NCBI GenBank assembly: GCA_001464385.1
Contig: LNFB01000120.1
Coordinates: forward strand, 1 to 51,982
Origin: Deltaproteobacteria bacterium Ga0077550
Lineage (GTDB): Bacteria > Myxococcota_A > Polyangia > Nannocystales > Nannocystaceae
Length of the DNA stretch: 51,982 nucleotides
Direction of reading: 5' to 3'
Shown: positions 1 through 9,743 of the stretch, in pieces
Numbering within the stretch: the stretch's first letter is position 1
Layout of the letters: every line of letters begins with the position of its first letter
The notes under the pieces: generated by a model
What the model saw: only the letters and a program-made list of their open reading frames with translations
Told to the model about the DNA's origin: nothing
Databases searched by the model: none
Program-made: the position numbers and the translations under genes

Positions 1-1887
<1,887 letters not shown>

Positions 1888-1987
1888 CGCCGCGCCAGCT
1901 ATAGCACGGGACGGTGGCCGGTGGGCTCGCGCTGGCCGGGTTGCCTCCAGCGCCGAGGCGCGGGGTGCCGCGTGGGGGCGGTGTTGC

Positions 1988-1993
1988 TAAGCT
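1988..1993 (+). promoter_or_regulatory. -10-like TAAGCT, 7 bases before the HtrA start
   Basis: TAAGCT is followed by seven bases and then ATG at 2001. No Shine-Dalgarno sequence lies between. It is one of a series of TAnnnT hexamers abutting start codons in this window (see findings). The match alone is weak. Confidence 0.4.
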
Positions 1994-2000
1994 GCCGCCA

Positions 2001-3263
2001 ATGACCCGTGCTCGCCCCTCCCGCTGGGGATCGTCGTGGTTCGTCGGCCTGCTGGCCCTGCTCGGCGACGCGTTGCAGGAGACCAAGCCCGAGCTCAGCA
2101 AGAAGGCCGATCCCCAGCCCGAGGCTGAGGCGAAGGCGCAGACGCCCGCGCCCGAGGTCCCGCCGCCGGACGCGAAGGCCCCAGTCCCGCACGTGGTCGA
2201 GCCCAAGGTCGATCCCAAGACCGGCACCACGCCGGAGGTCCCACCGGTGACGCCCGAGGGACGCATCCAGGACGAGTCGAACACCATCGACGTGTTCGAG
2301 GCCGCGGCGCCAGCGACGGTGTTCGTCACGCAGAAGCAGGTCGTGTTCGATCGCTTCCGACGCGAGGTGGAGGTGCCCGCCGGCAGCGGCACCGGGTTCG
2401 TGTGGGACGGCGAGGGGCACATCGTCACGAACTGCCACGTCGCGCTGGGCCCCGAGGGGTGCCCGCGGGGGATCAAGCCGTCGTCGCTGTCGGTGACGAT
2501 GTACGATCGGAAGACCTACGACGCGACGATCGTCGGCCACGATCCGTTCCACGACATCGCCATCCTCAAGATCTCGGCGCCTGGCACTGCGTTGGTCCCG
2601 ATGCGCCGCCCCGACAAGGGCTACGTCTCGGTGGTCGGTCAGAAGGCGCTGGCGATCGGCAACCCGTTCGGTCTCGATCACACCCTCACGGTGGGCGTGA
2701 TCTCGGCGCTGGGCCGGGAGGTCAAGGGCATCGGTAACGTGACGATCCGCGGGATGGTCCAGACCGATGCCGCGATCAACCCCGGCAACTCGGGCGGGCC
2801 CCTGCTCGACTCGCGCGGCCAGCTGCTGGGCATGAACACGCAGATCCTCAGCACGAGCGGCAGCGCGGCGGGCATCGGCTTCGCGGTGCCGGTGAACACC
2901 ATCGAGCGGATCGTCCCGCAGATCATCCGCACCGGCGCGCCCGAGCGCGTGGGGCTCGGCATCACGTACGTCGAGGACGACATGGCCGCGCGCATCGGTA
3001 TCGAGGGCGTCATCGTCCGCGCCGTCGCGCCCGGCTCGCCGGCCGAGAAGGCGGGCCTGCGCGGCATCGCGGAGGCCGCGGGCGGCCCGTCGCTCGACAT
3101 CATCGTCGGCATCGGCGACAAGCGCGTGCACAACTTCGACGACCTCTACGGCGCGCTCGAGGAGAAGAACGCCGGCGACAAGGTCGAGGTCTCGGTGCGG
3201 CGCATGCCCGAGGACAAGGTCATCAAGATCGAGGTCGAGCTCATGATGCTGGCGACCCGGTGA
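2001..3263 (+). CDS. HtrA/DegP-family serine protease with PDZ domain
   Basis: Predicted envelope protease or quality-control factor of 420 aa. An N-terminal hydrophobic stretch (WFVGLLALLGDAL) acts as a signal or anchor, followed by a Pro/Glu-rich linker to about residue 95. The trypsin-like domain carries the full triad: His146 (TNCHVAL), Asp185 (HDIAIL) and Ser264 (NPGNSGGP). One PDZ domain spans about 320-415 and ends the protein, as in DegS/DegP-like single-PDZ members. The start at 2001 is preferred to an in-frame ATG at 1914, because the intervening residues look like translated leader. The next gene begins shortly after the stop. It has no close operon partner upstream and is divergent from the kinase. 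Confidence 0.93.
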   Translation: MTRARPSRWGSSWFVGLLALLGDALQETKPELSKKADPQPEAEAKAQTPAPEVPPPDAKAPVPHVVEPKVDPKTGTTPEVPPVTPEGRIQDESNTIDVFEAAAPATVFVTQKQVVFDRFRREVEVPAGSGTGFVWDGEGHIVTNCHVALGPEGCPRGIKPSSLSVTMYDRKTYDATIVGHDPFHDIAILKISAPGTALVPMRRPDKGYVSVVGQKALAIGNPFGLDHTLTVGVISALGREVKGIGNVTIRGMVQTDAAINPGNSGGPLLDSRGQLLGMNTQILSTSGSAAGIGFAVPVNTIERIVPQIIRTGAPERVGLGITYVEDDMAARIGIEGVIVRAVAPGSPAEKAGLRGIAEAAGGPSLDIIVGIGDKRVHNFDDLYGALEEKNAGDKVEVSVRRMPEDKVIKIEVELMMLATR

Positions 3264-3295
3264 CCGGCGGCTTCGCCAACGCGGCTAGGGGCTGC

Positions 3296-3301
3296 TATCG
3301 T
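3296..3301 (+). promoter_or_regulatory. -10-like TATCGT, 6 bases before the Hsp33 start
   Basis: TATCGT lies six bases upstream of the GTG at 3308, with no Shine-Dalgarno sequence between. The spacing would place transcription initiation at or next to the start codon. It is the same arrangement as at 5501 and 8670. Confidence 0.45.
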
Positions 3302-3307
3302 TGGCGG

Positions 3308-4201
3308 GTGGACCGATTGCTGCGCGGCATCAACGTCGATCACACCCTGCGGGTGGTCACCGCCGTGGTCACCGGTGTGGTGCGCGAGGGCTGCACGCGC
3401 CACGGCCTCCGCGGGGTCGAAGCCGTCGCCCTGGGCCGCGCGCTGGCGGCGGGCTGCCTCATGGCCACGCTGACCAAGAGCGACGAGGAGCGGGTGCGGA
3501 TCGCGTTCGAGGGCGCCGGGCCGATCGGCCGCCTGCTGGTCGACGCGTTCGGCGGCGGCGATGTCCGCGGCTGCCTCGAGCGCCGGCTCGCGCAGCCGTC
3601 CGAGGCCCCCGAGGGAGGCGGCCGCGTCGCGCTGGGCGACTGGATCGGGCGCAGCGGACGCCTCGTCGTCACGCGCGACATCGGGCTCGAGCAGCAGTAC
3701 CAGGGCGTCGTCGAGGTCCGCACCGGCGAGATCGATCGCGACCTCGAGCGCTACCTCGAGGACAGCGAGCAGCTCCCGAGCGCGCTGGCGTGCGAGGTCG
3801 TGCTCGACGCCCACGGCGACGTGCTGCGCGCCGCGGGCGTGCTGTGCCAGAGCTTTCCCGGCGCGCCGCCGGCCGTGATCGAGCCGGTGCGCGAGAACGT
3901 CCACGGCGAGGGGTTCGCGGCGCTGCTGCTGCACGAGCGCACCACCGCCGAGCTGATGGGCTTCGCCCTGGGCGGCGACGAGTTCGAGGCGCTCGGCGAC
4001 CAGCCGCTGCAGTTCCGCTGCAACTGCGGTCCGGGCCGCGTGCTCGCGGTGCTGTCGACGCTCGGCGCCGACGACATCGAGGCCCTCGCCCACGAGCCCG
4101 GCGAGACCGACGTGCGCTGCAGCTACTGCGGCACCTCGTACCTCGTCGGCACCGAGGAGCTGCTCGGGCTGGCCAAGCGCCTGCGCGAGCACAGGTCGTG
4201 A
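3308..4201 (+). CDS. hslO: Hsp33 redox-regulated chaperone
   Basis: Cytoplasmic holdase that is switched on by oxidation of zinc-bound cysteines. The protein is about 297 aa, the usual Hsp33 size. The N-terminal fold is recognisable (RGCLERRLAQ region, LGDWIGRSGRLVVTRDIG). The C-terminal redox switch is complete: CNC near residues 237-239 and CSYC near 272-275, the CxC...CxxC zinc site. GTG at 3308 is chosen because the protein then begins directly with the family core (DRLLRGINVDHTLRVV). An earlier in-frame GTG at 3260 would overlap the HtrA stop and add 16 untypical residues. A TATCGT hexamer precedes the start. Confidence 0.93.
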   Translation: MDRLLRGINVDHTLRVVTAVVTGVVREGCTRHGLRGVEAVALGRALAAGCLMATLTKSDEERVRIAFEGAGPIGRLLVDAFGGGDVRGCLERRLAQPSEAPEGGGRVALGDWIGRSGRLVVTRDIGLEQQYQGVVEVRTGEIDRDLERYLEDSEQLPSALACEVVLDAHGDVLRAAGVLCQSFPGAPPAVIEPVRENVHGEGFAALLLHERTTAELMGFALGGDEFEALGDQPLQFRCNCGPGRVLAVLSTLGADDIEALAHEPGETDVRCSYCGTSYLVGTEELLGLAKRLREHRS

Positions 4202-4229
4202 TCGTCGTGATCCTCGGGCCCTGCAACAG

Positions 4230-5138
4230 GTGGTTGTCGTCGTGGCGCGTCCGGTGAGGTTCCGCGTGGTGCCGCAGGAGGAGGGCATGATGCTCGGGCA
4301 CCTCCTCGCGCGGCGGCTGCCCGGCACCTCGCTCGAGCAGGGCAAGTCGCTCGTGCGCGCGGGCGCGGTGTACATGGGCCACCTGCGGATCCGCGTGCCC
4401 ACGGCGCGGGTCGCCGCGGGCGAGCGCATCAGCGTGTGGACCGAGGCGCTCACCGAGCAGGAGCTCCCGGTCGACGTGGTGAACATCGTGTGGCGCGACG
4501 AGGACGTGGTCGTGCTCGACAAGCCCGCGGGCGTCGCGGTCGCGGCCACGCGGCAGAGCGCGCGCGGCACGTTGAGCGAGGCCCTGCGGCGCACGCTCGA
4601 GGCCGAGGGCGTGCTGCGGCCGTACGTCGGCATCGTGCACCGGCTCGACCGCGGGGCGTCTGGCCTCGTGCTGTTCACCGTGCGATCCGTGGCGAACACC
4701 AGCGTGCACAAGCAGTTCGTCGAGCACGCGATCGATCGCCGCTATCGCGTGCGCGTGCACGGCGAGGTGCCCGAGATGTACGACTGCGACGCGCCGCTGC
4801 TCGAGATGCACTCGGGCACCTCGAAGGTCGCGCCGGGCAACCCACATTCCCGCGACGCGCGGACGCACTTTCGTCGGTTGGAGCCGGCGGTCGCGATCGC
4901 GGGCACGTCCTTGGTCGAGGCGACGCTCGAGACGGGGCGACACCACCAGATCCGGGTCCACACCGCGCACTGCGGGCACGCGGTGCTGGGGGATCGGCGG
5001 TATGGGAGCGAGGATGGGGCGCAGCGGCTGCTCTTGCATGCGGCGCACCTGCGACTCACGCACCCGCAGGACGGGCGGGTGATCGACGTGGCCGCGGTGC
5101 TGCCCGAGTGGGCGCGGGCGGTGGACGATCCGGCGTGA
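4230..5138 (+). CDS. RluA-family RNA pseudouridine synthase
   Basis: Predicted to isomerise uridine in rRNA or tRNA. An S4-like RNA-binding segment (about residues 15-80) precedes the catalytic domain. The family signature HRLDRGASGL sits near residues 136-145 and contains the catalytic Asp. The later motif GRHHQIRVHTAHCGHAVLGD is also typical. Substrate specificity (RluA, RluC or RluD type) cannot be decided from sequence alone. Start codons are GTG at 4230 or, in frame, GTG at 4242 (MARPVRF); the second fits the family N-terminus equally well. It follows hslO by 28 bases and may be cotranscribed with it. Confidence 0.88.
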   Translation: MVVVVARPVRFRVVPQEEGMMLGHLLARRLPGTSLEQGKSLVRAGAVYMGHLRIRVPTARVAAGERISVWTEALTEQELPVDVVNIVWRDEDVVVLDKPAGVAVAATRQSARGTLSEALRRTLEAEGVLRPYVGIVHRLDRGASGLVLFTVRSVANTSVHKQFVEHAIDRRYRVRVHGEVPEMYDCDAPLLEMHSGTSKVAPGNPHSRDARTHFRRLEPAVAIAGTSLVEATLETGRHHQIRVHTAHCGHAVLGDRRYGSEDGAQRLLLHAAHLRLTHPQDGRVIDVAAVLPEWARAVDDPA

Positions 5139-5154
5139 CGAGACGGCCGCTGCG

Positions 5155-5451
5155 TCAATACACGTCGAAGTCGATCTCCACCTCGCAGCCCTCCGCCACG
5201 TCGACCTCGCGCGCCAGGATCCGTCGCCGCTCGACGTACTCCACGCGATACGTCCCGGCGGGCAGCCCGAAGCACCCCCAGTGGCCCTCGTGGACCAGCA
5301 ACTCCACGGCACGCGCGCCCGAGCACAACCGGACGCGGCCGCCGTCGCCGTCGATGGGCGCGCGCCCCAGCAGGGCTGCCGTGCGCGCCTCCGGGGCCCG
5401 GTGCGCCCTGTCGACGATCCGTCCCCGCGGACCAGCTGCGCTCGATGCCAT
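5155..5451 (-). CDS. Small hypothetical protein, possible beta-sandwich
   Basis: The 98-residue product is not recognised as a named family. The C-terminal two thirds (GHWGCFGLPAGTYRVEYVE, then EVDVAEGCEVEIDFDVY) resemble the short beta-rich PEGA or carboxypeptidase-regulatory-like modules found on surface proteins, but no signal peptide is visible. It is convergent with the pseudouridine synthase, with a 16-base gap, and divergent from the carboxypeptidase. It is the only coherent frame in this gap. Confidence 0.6.
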   Translation of the reverse strand: MASSAAGPRGRIVDRAHRAPEARTAALLGRAPIDGDGGRVRLCSGARAVELLVHEGHWGCFGLPAGTYRVEYVERRRILAREVDVAEGCEVEIDFDVY

Positions 5452-5500
5452 CGAAGAAACCCAACGCCGGGTCGCGTGAATCCTTACATAGCTGCCGTGG

Positions 5501-5506
5501 TACGGT
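5501..5506 (+). promoter_or_regulatory. -10-like TACGGT, 6 bases before the carboxypeptidase start
   Basis: TACGGT, then six bases, then ATG at 5513. The same hexamer at the same spacing occurs on the minus strand at 17249-17254 before the cyclophilin gene, and nine bases before the gene at 18821. No Shine-Dalgarno sequence is present. Confidence 0.5.
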
Positions 5507-5512
5507 GGCGCG

Positions 5513-7132
5513 ATGGTCCTCGGCTCCGCCGTTCCCCTCGCGCTCGCGCTGCTCGCCGCGGTTCCGCGGCCGCGTCCGTACGCGGATCACCTGTTGGTCG
5601 AGGTCGAGGTCGCCGATGCCGCGGCGCTGCGCCGGCTGCTCGCGACCGGCGTCGATCCGTGGCTCGATCACCCGCGGCCCGGCGTCGTGCCCGTGCTGGT
5701 GTCGCCCGAGCAGCGCGCGATGCTGTGGGCCGACGGTTGGACCCTGCGCGTCCTCTCGGCCGACGTGCAGGCGGACGTCGACGCGGAGCACGATCGGCTC
5801 GCGGGCGCGCCGGCGCCGATCCCCGGAGGCGGTGATTTCTTCGCCGACTTCCGTGATCTCGAGGCGATCGACGCGGAGCTCGACGCCACGATCGCGGCGA
5901 ACCCCGAGCTGGTGACCGCGTACGAGATCGGCGAGTCGATCCAGGGCCGCACGATCCGCGCGCTGCGGATCACCGCGGCCGGCGACGACGCGCGACCGGC
6001 CGTGCTGGTCACCTCGGGCCAGCACTCGCGCGAGTGGATCGCGGTGTCGTCGGGGATGTACGTGGTCGATCAGCTGATCACGCGGGCGGCCGAGCCCGAG
6101 ATCGCCGCGGTGCTCGACGCGATCCAGATCATCGTCATCCCGATGGTCAACCCCGACGGCTACGCGCACTCGTGGACGGCGGAGCGCTACTGGCGGAAGA
6201 ACCGGCGCGACGGGGTCGGCGTCGACACCAACCGCAACTTCGGCCACAGCTGGGGCGGCGAGGGTTCGAGCCCGATCCCCGAGGACGAGAACTACGCCGG
6301 GGCTGCGGCGTTCTCGGAGCCCGAGAGCGCGGCGGTCCGCGACTTCGTGCTCGCGCACCCCGAGCTGGTCGCCCACCTCGATCTGCACAGCTACGGGCAG
6401 CTCGTGCTCTACCCGTGGGGCGACATCTACGAGCTGGCGCCCGACGACGCGGCGCTGGCCAACACGGCGGACGCGATGGTGTCTGCGATGGGCGAGATCG
6501 GGGCGTCGTACACGCCGCTGCAGGGCGTGAACCTGTACCCGGCGTCCGGGAACATCATCGACTGGGCGTACGGGGACGTCGGCCTGCACTCGCTGACGAT
6601 CGAGCTGCGGCCCGACAACCCCGACGTCGGCTTCGTCCTCGGGCCCGATCAGATCGCGCCGGTGGGCGACGAGGTGTTCGCGGCGCTGTCGGTGTTGTTC
6701 GCGTACGCGAACGGTGAGGTGGTCGATCCGACGGATGGTGGTGAGTCATCGAGCGGCGGTGCGGTGGACTCGAGCGGCGGTGCGCTCGAGGGATCGAGCG
6801 GGCCGGCAGGGGCGTCGAGCGGCGGGGACGGTGCGGGTGATGTCACCGATCCGTCGATGCCGGGGAGCTCGGGCGTCGCGTCGGAGGCGAGCGCCGAGGG
6901 GACCGCGGGGGGATCGAGCTCCGGTGGCGCGCAGGTTGATGGGGATCAGACGGGGTGCGGTTGCCGGGCGCCCGGTGTTGGGCCTGGCGCGACTTGGGTC
7001 TGGATCGGCTTCGCGGGCGCCATCGTTCGACGACGGCGCCCGCGGTCGGGCACGGGCACGGGCAGGGGCACGGGCACGGGCACGGAGCGGGGTGTGCGGA
7101 GGAACGCTTTGCGTTCCTCCGCTCCCCGCTAG
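5513..7132 (+). CDS. Secreted M14 zinc carboxypeptidase with MYXO-CTERM-like tail
   Basis: Predicted exported metallo-carboxypeptidase of 539 aa. A signal peptide ([14 protein letters not shown]) is followed by a propeptide-like region to about 105. The M14 catalytic domain spans about 115-400. It keeps the zinc ligands (HSREW; later His in DLHSYGQ), the substrate-binding NRNF, and the catalytic Glu (LTIELRPD). A Ser/Gly-rich linker with many SSGG units follows. The C-terminus has GCGCR, a hydrophobic helix and RRRRPR, the layout of MYXO-CTERM sorting signals that hold proteins at the cell surface. An unusual GTGTG-rich extension follows the arginines and is encoded by a hexamer repeat. The stop codon shares CTAG with the ssb stop. 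Confidence 0.93.
   Translation: MVLGSAVPLALALLAAVPRPRPYADHLLVEVEVADAAALRRLLATGVDPWLDHPRPGVVPVLVSPEQRAMLWADGWTLRVLSADVQADVDAEHDRLAGAPAPIPGGGDFFADFRDLEAIDAELDATIAANPELVTAYEIGESIQGRTIRALRITAAGDDARPAVLVTSGQHSREWIAVSSGMYVVDQLITRAAEPEIAAVLDAIQIIVIPMVNPDGYAHSWTAERYWRKNRRDGVGVDTNRNFGHSWGGEGSSPIPEDENYAGAAAFSEPESAAVRDFVLAHPELVAHLDLHSYGQLVLYPWGDIYELAPDDAALANTADAMVSAMGEIGASYTPLQGVNLYPASGNIIDWAYGDVGLHSLTIELRPDNPDVGFVLGPDQIAPVGDEVFAALSVLFAYANGEVVDPTDGGESSSGGAVDSSGGALEGSSGPAGASSGGDGAGDVTDPSMPGSSGVASEASAEGTAGGSSSGGAQVDGDQTGCGCRAPGVGPGATWVWIGFAGAIVRRRRPRSGTGTGRGTGTGTERGVRRNALRSSAPR
7048..7083 (+). repeat. (GGGCAC)6 hexamer repeat, G-quadruplex capable
   Basis: Six tandem hexamers (one variant, GGGCAG) encode the Gly-Thr tail of the carboxypeptidase. 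Runs of GGG separated by three bases fit the standard G-quadruplex pattern on the plus strand. It sits directly before the terminator-like hairpin at 7086-7130. Confidence 0.8.
7086..7130. terminator. Long hairpin between convergent carboxypeptidase and ssb genes
   Basis: A perfect 12-bp stem (7096-7107 with 7111-7122, loop TTT) is extended by an outer 7-bp stem (7086-7092 with 7124-7130) across a small internal loop. It lies inside the last codons of the carboxypeptidase gene and ends one base beyond the first base of the ssb stop triplet. It could serve both strands as a bidirectional terminator. There is no U-tract. Confidence 0.7.
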
Positions 7133-7674
7133 AACGGAATGTCGTCGTCGCCCGGCTCCGACGGGATGTAGCTGTCGCCGAAGTCCTCGGCACCGCCTCC
7201 GCCGCCGCCGCGGGGACCACCGCCGCCGCCGCCGCTCGGATCGCCGCCGCCGCCGCGGGGTCCACCACCGCCGCCGCCGCGCGGGCCACCGCCACCGCCA
7301 CCGCCACCGCCACCGCCACCGCCACCACCACCGCCACCTTCACCGCGGCCGCCGAGGAACTGCACGACGTCGGCGATGATCTCGGTGATGTACTTCTTGT
7401 TGCCGTCCTTGTCGTCGTAGTTGCGGGTCTGCAGCCGGCCCTCGATGTAGCACTGCCGGCCCTTCGCCAGGTACTGGTTGCAGGACTCGGCCTGCTTGCC
7501 CCACACGACCACGCGGTGCCACTCGGTCTCCTCGACGCGGTCGTTGGACTTGTTCGTGTACGTTCGCGTCGTCGCGAGGCTCAGCTGGCACACCGCGGTG
7601 CCGCCTTGGGTGTAACGCATCTCGGGATCACGACCGAGGTTGCCGATCAAGATGACTTTGTTGATGCTCGCCAT
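7129..7674 (-). CDS. ssb: Single-stranded DNA-binding protein
   Basis: Binds single-stranded DNA in replication, recombination and repair. The 181-aa product has an N-terminal OB fold ([18 protein letters not shown], typical of SSB, to about residue 110), a very long glycine linker with Pro-Arg and Asp-Pro interruptions, and the acidic C-terminal tip DDDIPF that recruits partner proteins. The start at 7674 is supported by a purine-rich AAGGAA about five bases upstream. The linker is encoded partly by a hexamer repeat. Its stop codon overlaps that of the convergent carboxypeptidase gene. Confidence 0.97.
   Translation of the reverse strand: MASINKVILIGNLGRDPEMRYTQGGTAVCQLSLATTRTYTNKSNDRVEETEWHRVVVWGKQAESCNQYLAKGRQCYIEGRLQTRNYDDKDGNKKYITEIIADVVQFLGGRGEGGGGGGGGGGGGGGGGGGPRGGGGGGPRGGGGDPSGGGGGGPRGGGGGGAEDFGDSYIPSEPGDDDIPF
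7285..7338 (-). repeat. Hexamer repeat coding for the SSB glycine linker
   Basis: About nine consecutive GCCACC units as read on the plus strand (one ACCACC variant) encode part of the poly-Gly linker. Length variation by slippage would stay in frame. Confidence 0.85.
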
Positions 7675-8026
7675 GGGGGTTCCTTGGTCGCGGGGATGCT
7701 CGTCCGCCGAGAGGGCGCCCGAAGGTAGCGCGACTCGCTGCGACTCTCGACCCGTTCCGGAGCCGCGTTGCAGGTTCGGACGCCATCGACGCCCAAGCGT
7801 GATCTGGCCGTGAACGCCGTGCCCGAGCCGTTCTGTGGCGCTTTGGGGCCACGACCCGCGGCCCGTGTCCGCCGCGGACGCACGCGTCGGCCGGGCTGCG
7901 GGGCGCCCAAGGGGGATCCCGCCGCGGACGCTCGCGCACCGGCCGCACGCCCAGAACCGCCGGCGGCTTGACCGAGCCCGCAGAATCCTTCTATGTGAGA
8001 GCTTGGCCGAGGCCAGCGCGTCGCCC
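7675..8026. other. Intergenic region between divergent ssb and GT2-like genes
   Basis: About 350 bases without a convincing gene. The ssb side has the AAGGAA ribosome site. On the other side, TTGACC at 7968-7973 followed 18 bases later by TATGTG (7992-7997) is a weak sigma-70-like pair about 30 bases before GTG 8027. Short GC-rich inverted repeats are present, for example CCGCCGGCGG near 7957, but none stands out. Confidence 0.5.
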
Positions 8027-8674
8027 GTGATCCACGTCGACATCTCCGTGTTGCTGCCGCTGCGGGATGCCGAGGGCACCGTGGCGACGCTCGTGCAGAT
8101 CGCGGAGGCGATCCACGCCCGCGTCGCATCGCGCCACCACGTCGATGGTCGCGCGCTCGCCCTCGAGATCCTCGCCCTCGACGAGCGCTCGGGCGACAAC
8201 ACCTCGAGCATGCTGTCGGTGTTGCACGGCCAGCACCCCGAGCTGCGCACGCTGCAGGATCTCGATCGCGGCAGCGCGCTGCGGTGTGCGGCCCGGCTCG
8301 CGCGCGGCGACGTGTGGCTCGTCTTCGATCGTCCGGTCGTCCCCGAGCTCGCGGCGTGGGCCGTGGGCCAGGTGATCGTCGGCCAGCGCGCCGCGATCGT
8401 GCCGGGCGAGATCCTCGCGATCCACCGCAGCGTCGGCGTCGACGTGCTGCGCACCCTCGACGGCGGCCTCGCGGTCGCCCAGCGCGTGGTCGCCCGCCAC
8501 CTGCGGCGCCTCGGCGAGACGCCGGCGCAGTGCCCGGCACCCACGGCCACCCGCCTGGATCGCGCGCTGGTGTTCCTGCGCGGCCAATCCGGGCGCGTGG
8601 GCCTGGGCTTCCTCGATCGACCGGTGCCCACGCTCCGCGAGGGCGCCTCGATTCTGCGCAGCAGGCTGCTATAG
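8027..8674 (+). CDS. Glycosyltransferase-2-like protein, short form
   Basis: The 215-residue product starts like the nucleotide-sugar-binding half of GT-A fold enzymes: [20 protein letters not shown], then [17 protein letters not shown], which occupies the place of the usual DDGSxDxT segment. The second half lacks a clear DxD or the acceptor-side QxxRW motif, and there is no membrane helix. It may be a degenerate or regulatory relative rather than an active transferase. GTG at 8027 is chosen because it lies directly before the conserved first strand. It ends seven bases before rseP. Confidence 0.65.
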   Translation: MIHVDISVLLPLRDAEGTVATLVQIAEAIHARVASRHHVDGRALALEILALDERSGDNTSSMLSVLHGQHPELRTLQDLDRGSALRCAARLARGDVWLVFDRPVVPELAAWAVGQVIVGQRAAIVPGEILAIHRSVGVDVLRTLDGGLAVAQRVVARHLRRLGETPAQCPAPTATRLDRALVFLRGQSGRVGLGFLDRPVPTLREGASILRSRLL

Positions 8675-8675
8675 T
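8670..8675 (+). promoter_or_regulatory. -10-like TATAGT, 6 bases before the rseP start
   Basis: TATAGT, six bases, then GTG at 8682. The hexamer overlaps the stop codon of the preceding gene, so part of the match is constrained by coding. There is no Shine-Dalgarno sequence before rseP, which fits a leaderless start. Confidence 0.45.
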
Positions 8676-8681
8676 GCGCCG

Positions 8682-9740
8682 GTGAGCCCGATGACGGCCG
8701 TCGTCGCGATCGTCGCCCTGTGCATCGTGATCATCCTTCACGAGTTCGGGCACTACATCGCCGCGGTCGCCACCGGGATGAAGGTCGATCGCTTCAGCAT
8801 CTTCGGCATCGGCCCGCCGATCGTCCGCTTCGGCAAGTGGCGCGGCACCGAGTTCGTGCTGAGCGCGATCCCCTTCGGCGCGTACGTCCAGATCCGCGGC
8901 ATGGAGCCCGAGGATCCCGACAACCCCGAGCCCGCCGACCCCGGCTCCAACTTCCGCGACAAGCCGCTGCGCTCCCGCATGCTCGTCATCGCCGGCGGCC
9001 CCATCGCGAACTACCTCGCCGCGATGGCGATGCTGCTGTTCGTCTACGTCGGCGCCGGCATGCCGGGCCCGGTCGTCGCGATCGAGGTCGCGGGCGTCCA
9101 CGGCGATTCCGCGGCCCAGGCCGCGGGCATCCAGCCGGGGGATCGCCTGCTCGTCGTCGGCGACACCACGGTGGATCCGTCGCAGCGCGGGCGCGATGTG
9201 TCGGCGGCGACCAAGCGCTACCTCGGCTCGGACGTCACCATCGTCGTGCAGCGCGGCGAGGGCACGGCCGAGGTGGTCGCGAGCCTGCCGGCCGAGTCGG
9301 CCGCGCCGCTCGGCGTCGATCTGCAGGCGGTCGCGCCCCGCGAGCCCGTCGCCTTCGGCACCGCGGCCAGCCACGCGGTCACGGATCCGCTGCGCGACAC
9401 GGCGACCCAGCTGCAGGGCCTGTGGATGCTCATCACCGGGCAGATCGAGGCCAGCGTGCAGGGCCCGGTCGGCATGGTCCAGACGATCGCCAAGGCCGCC
9501 GACGCCGGCATCGTCCCGTTCGTGCTGATGGCCGCGTTCATCAGCACGCTGCTGGGCATGTTCAACCTGCTGCCGCTGCCCGCCCTCGACGGTGGGCGCC
9601 TGGCGTTCCTGATGTACGAGGGCATCGCGCGTCGGCGCGCCGCTGCCCGCATCGAGGAGATGGTCCACGGCTACGGCATGCTGGTCCTGCTCGCGCTCAT
9701 CGCCCTCGTCACCGTCGGTGACGTGCGCCGCCTGCTCTGA
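8682..9740 (+). CDS. rseP: RseP-type site-2 intramembrane zinc metalloprotease
   Basis: Membrane protease that cleaves anti-sigma factors or signal-peptide remnants within the bilayer. The product is 352 aa. The zinc site HEFGH is in the first helix (about residues 21-25) and the second zinc motif [13 protein letters not shown] is near the end. One PDZ domain lies in between (about 125-210), so this is the single-PDZ form. Four hydrophobic helices are visible. GTG at 8682 or ATG at 8691 are possible starts. It sits four bases before uvrC and 3 kb from other envelope proteases. Its substrate is not evident here. Confidence 0.94.
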   Translation: MSPMTAVVAIVALCIVIILHEFGHYIAAVATGMKVDRFSIFGIGPPIVRFGKWRGTEFVLSAIPFGAYVQIRGMEPEDPDNPEPADPGSNFRDKPLRSRMLVIAGGPIANYLAAMAMLLFVYVGAGMPGPVVAIEVAGVHGDSAAQAAGIQPGDRLLVVGDTTVDPSQRGRDVSAATKRYLGSDVTIVVQRGEGTAEVVASLPAESAAPLGVDLQAVAPREPVAFGTAASHAVTDPLRDTATQLQGLWMLITGQIEASVQGPVGMVQTIAKAADAGIVPFVLMAAFISTLLGMFNLLPLPALDGGRLAFLMYEGIARRRAAARIEEMVHGYGMLVLLALIALVTVGDVRRLL

Positions 9741-9743
9741 CCG

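Noticed and set aside
8027..8674. Assignment as an active processive glycosyltransferase
   Set aside because: Only the first nucleotide-binding strands match; the acceptor-side motifs and membrane helices are missing.
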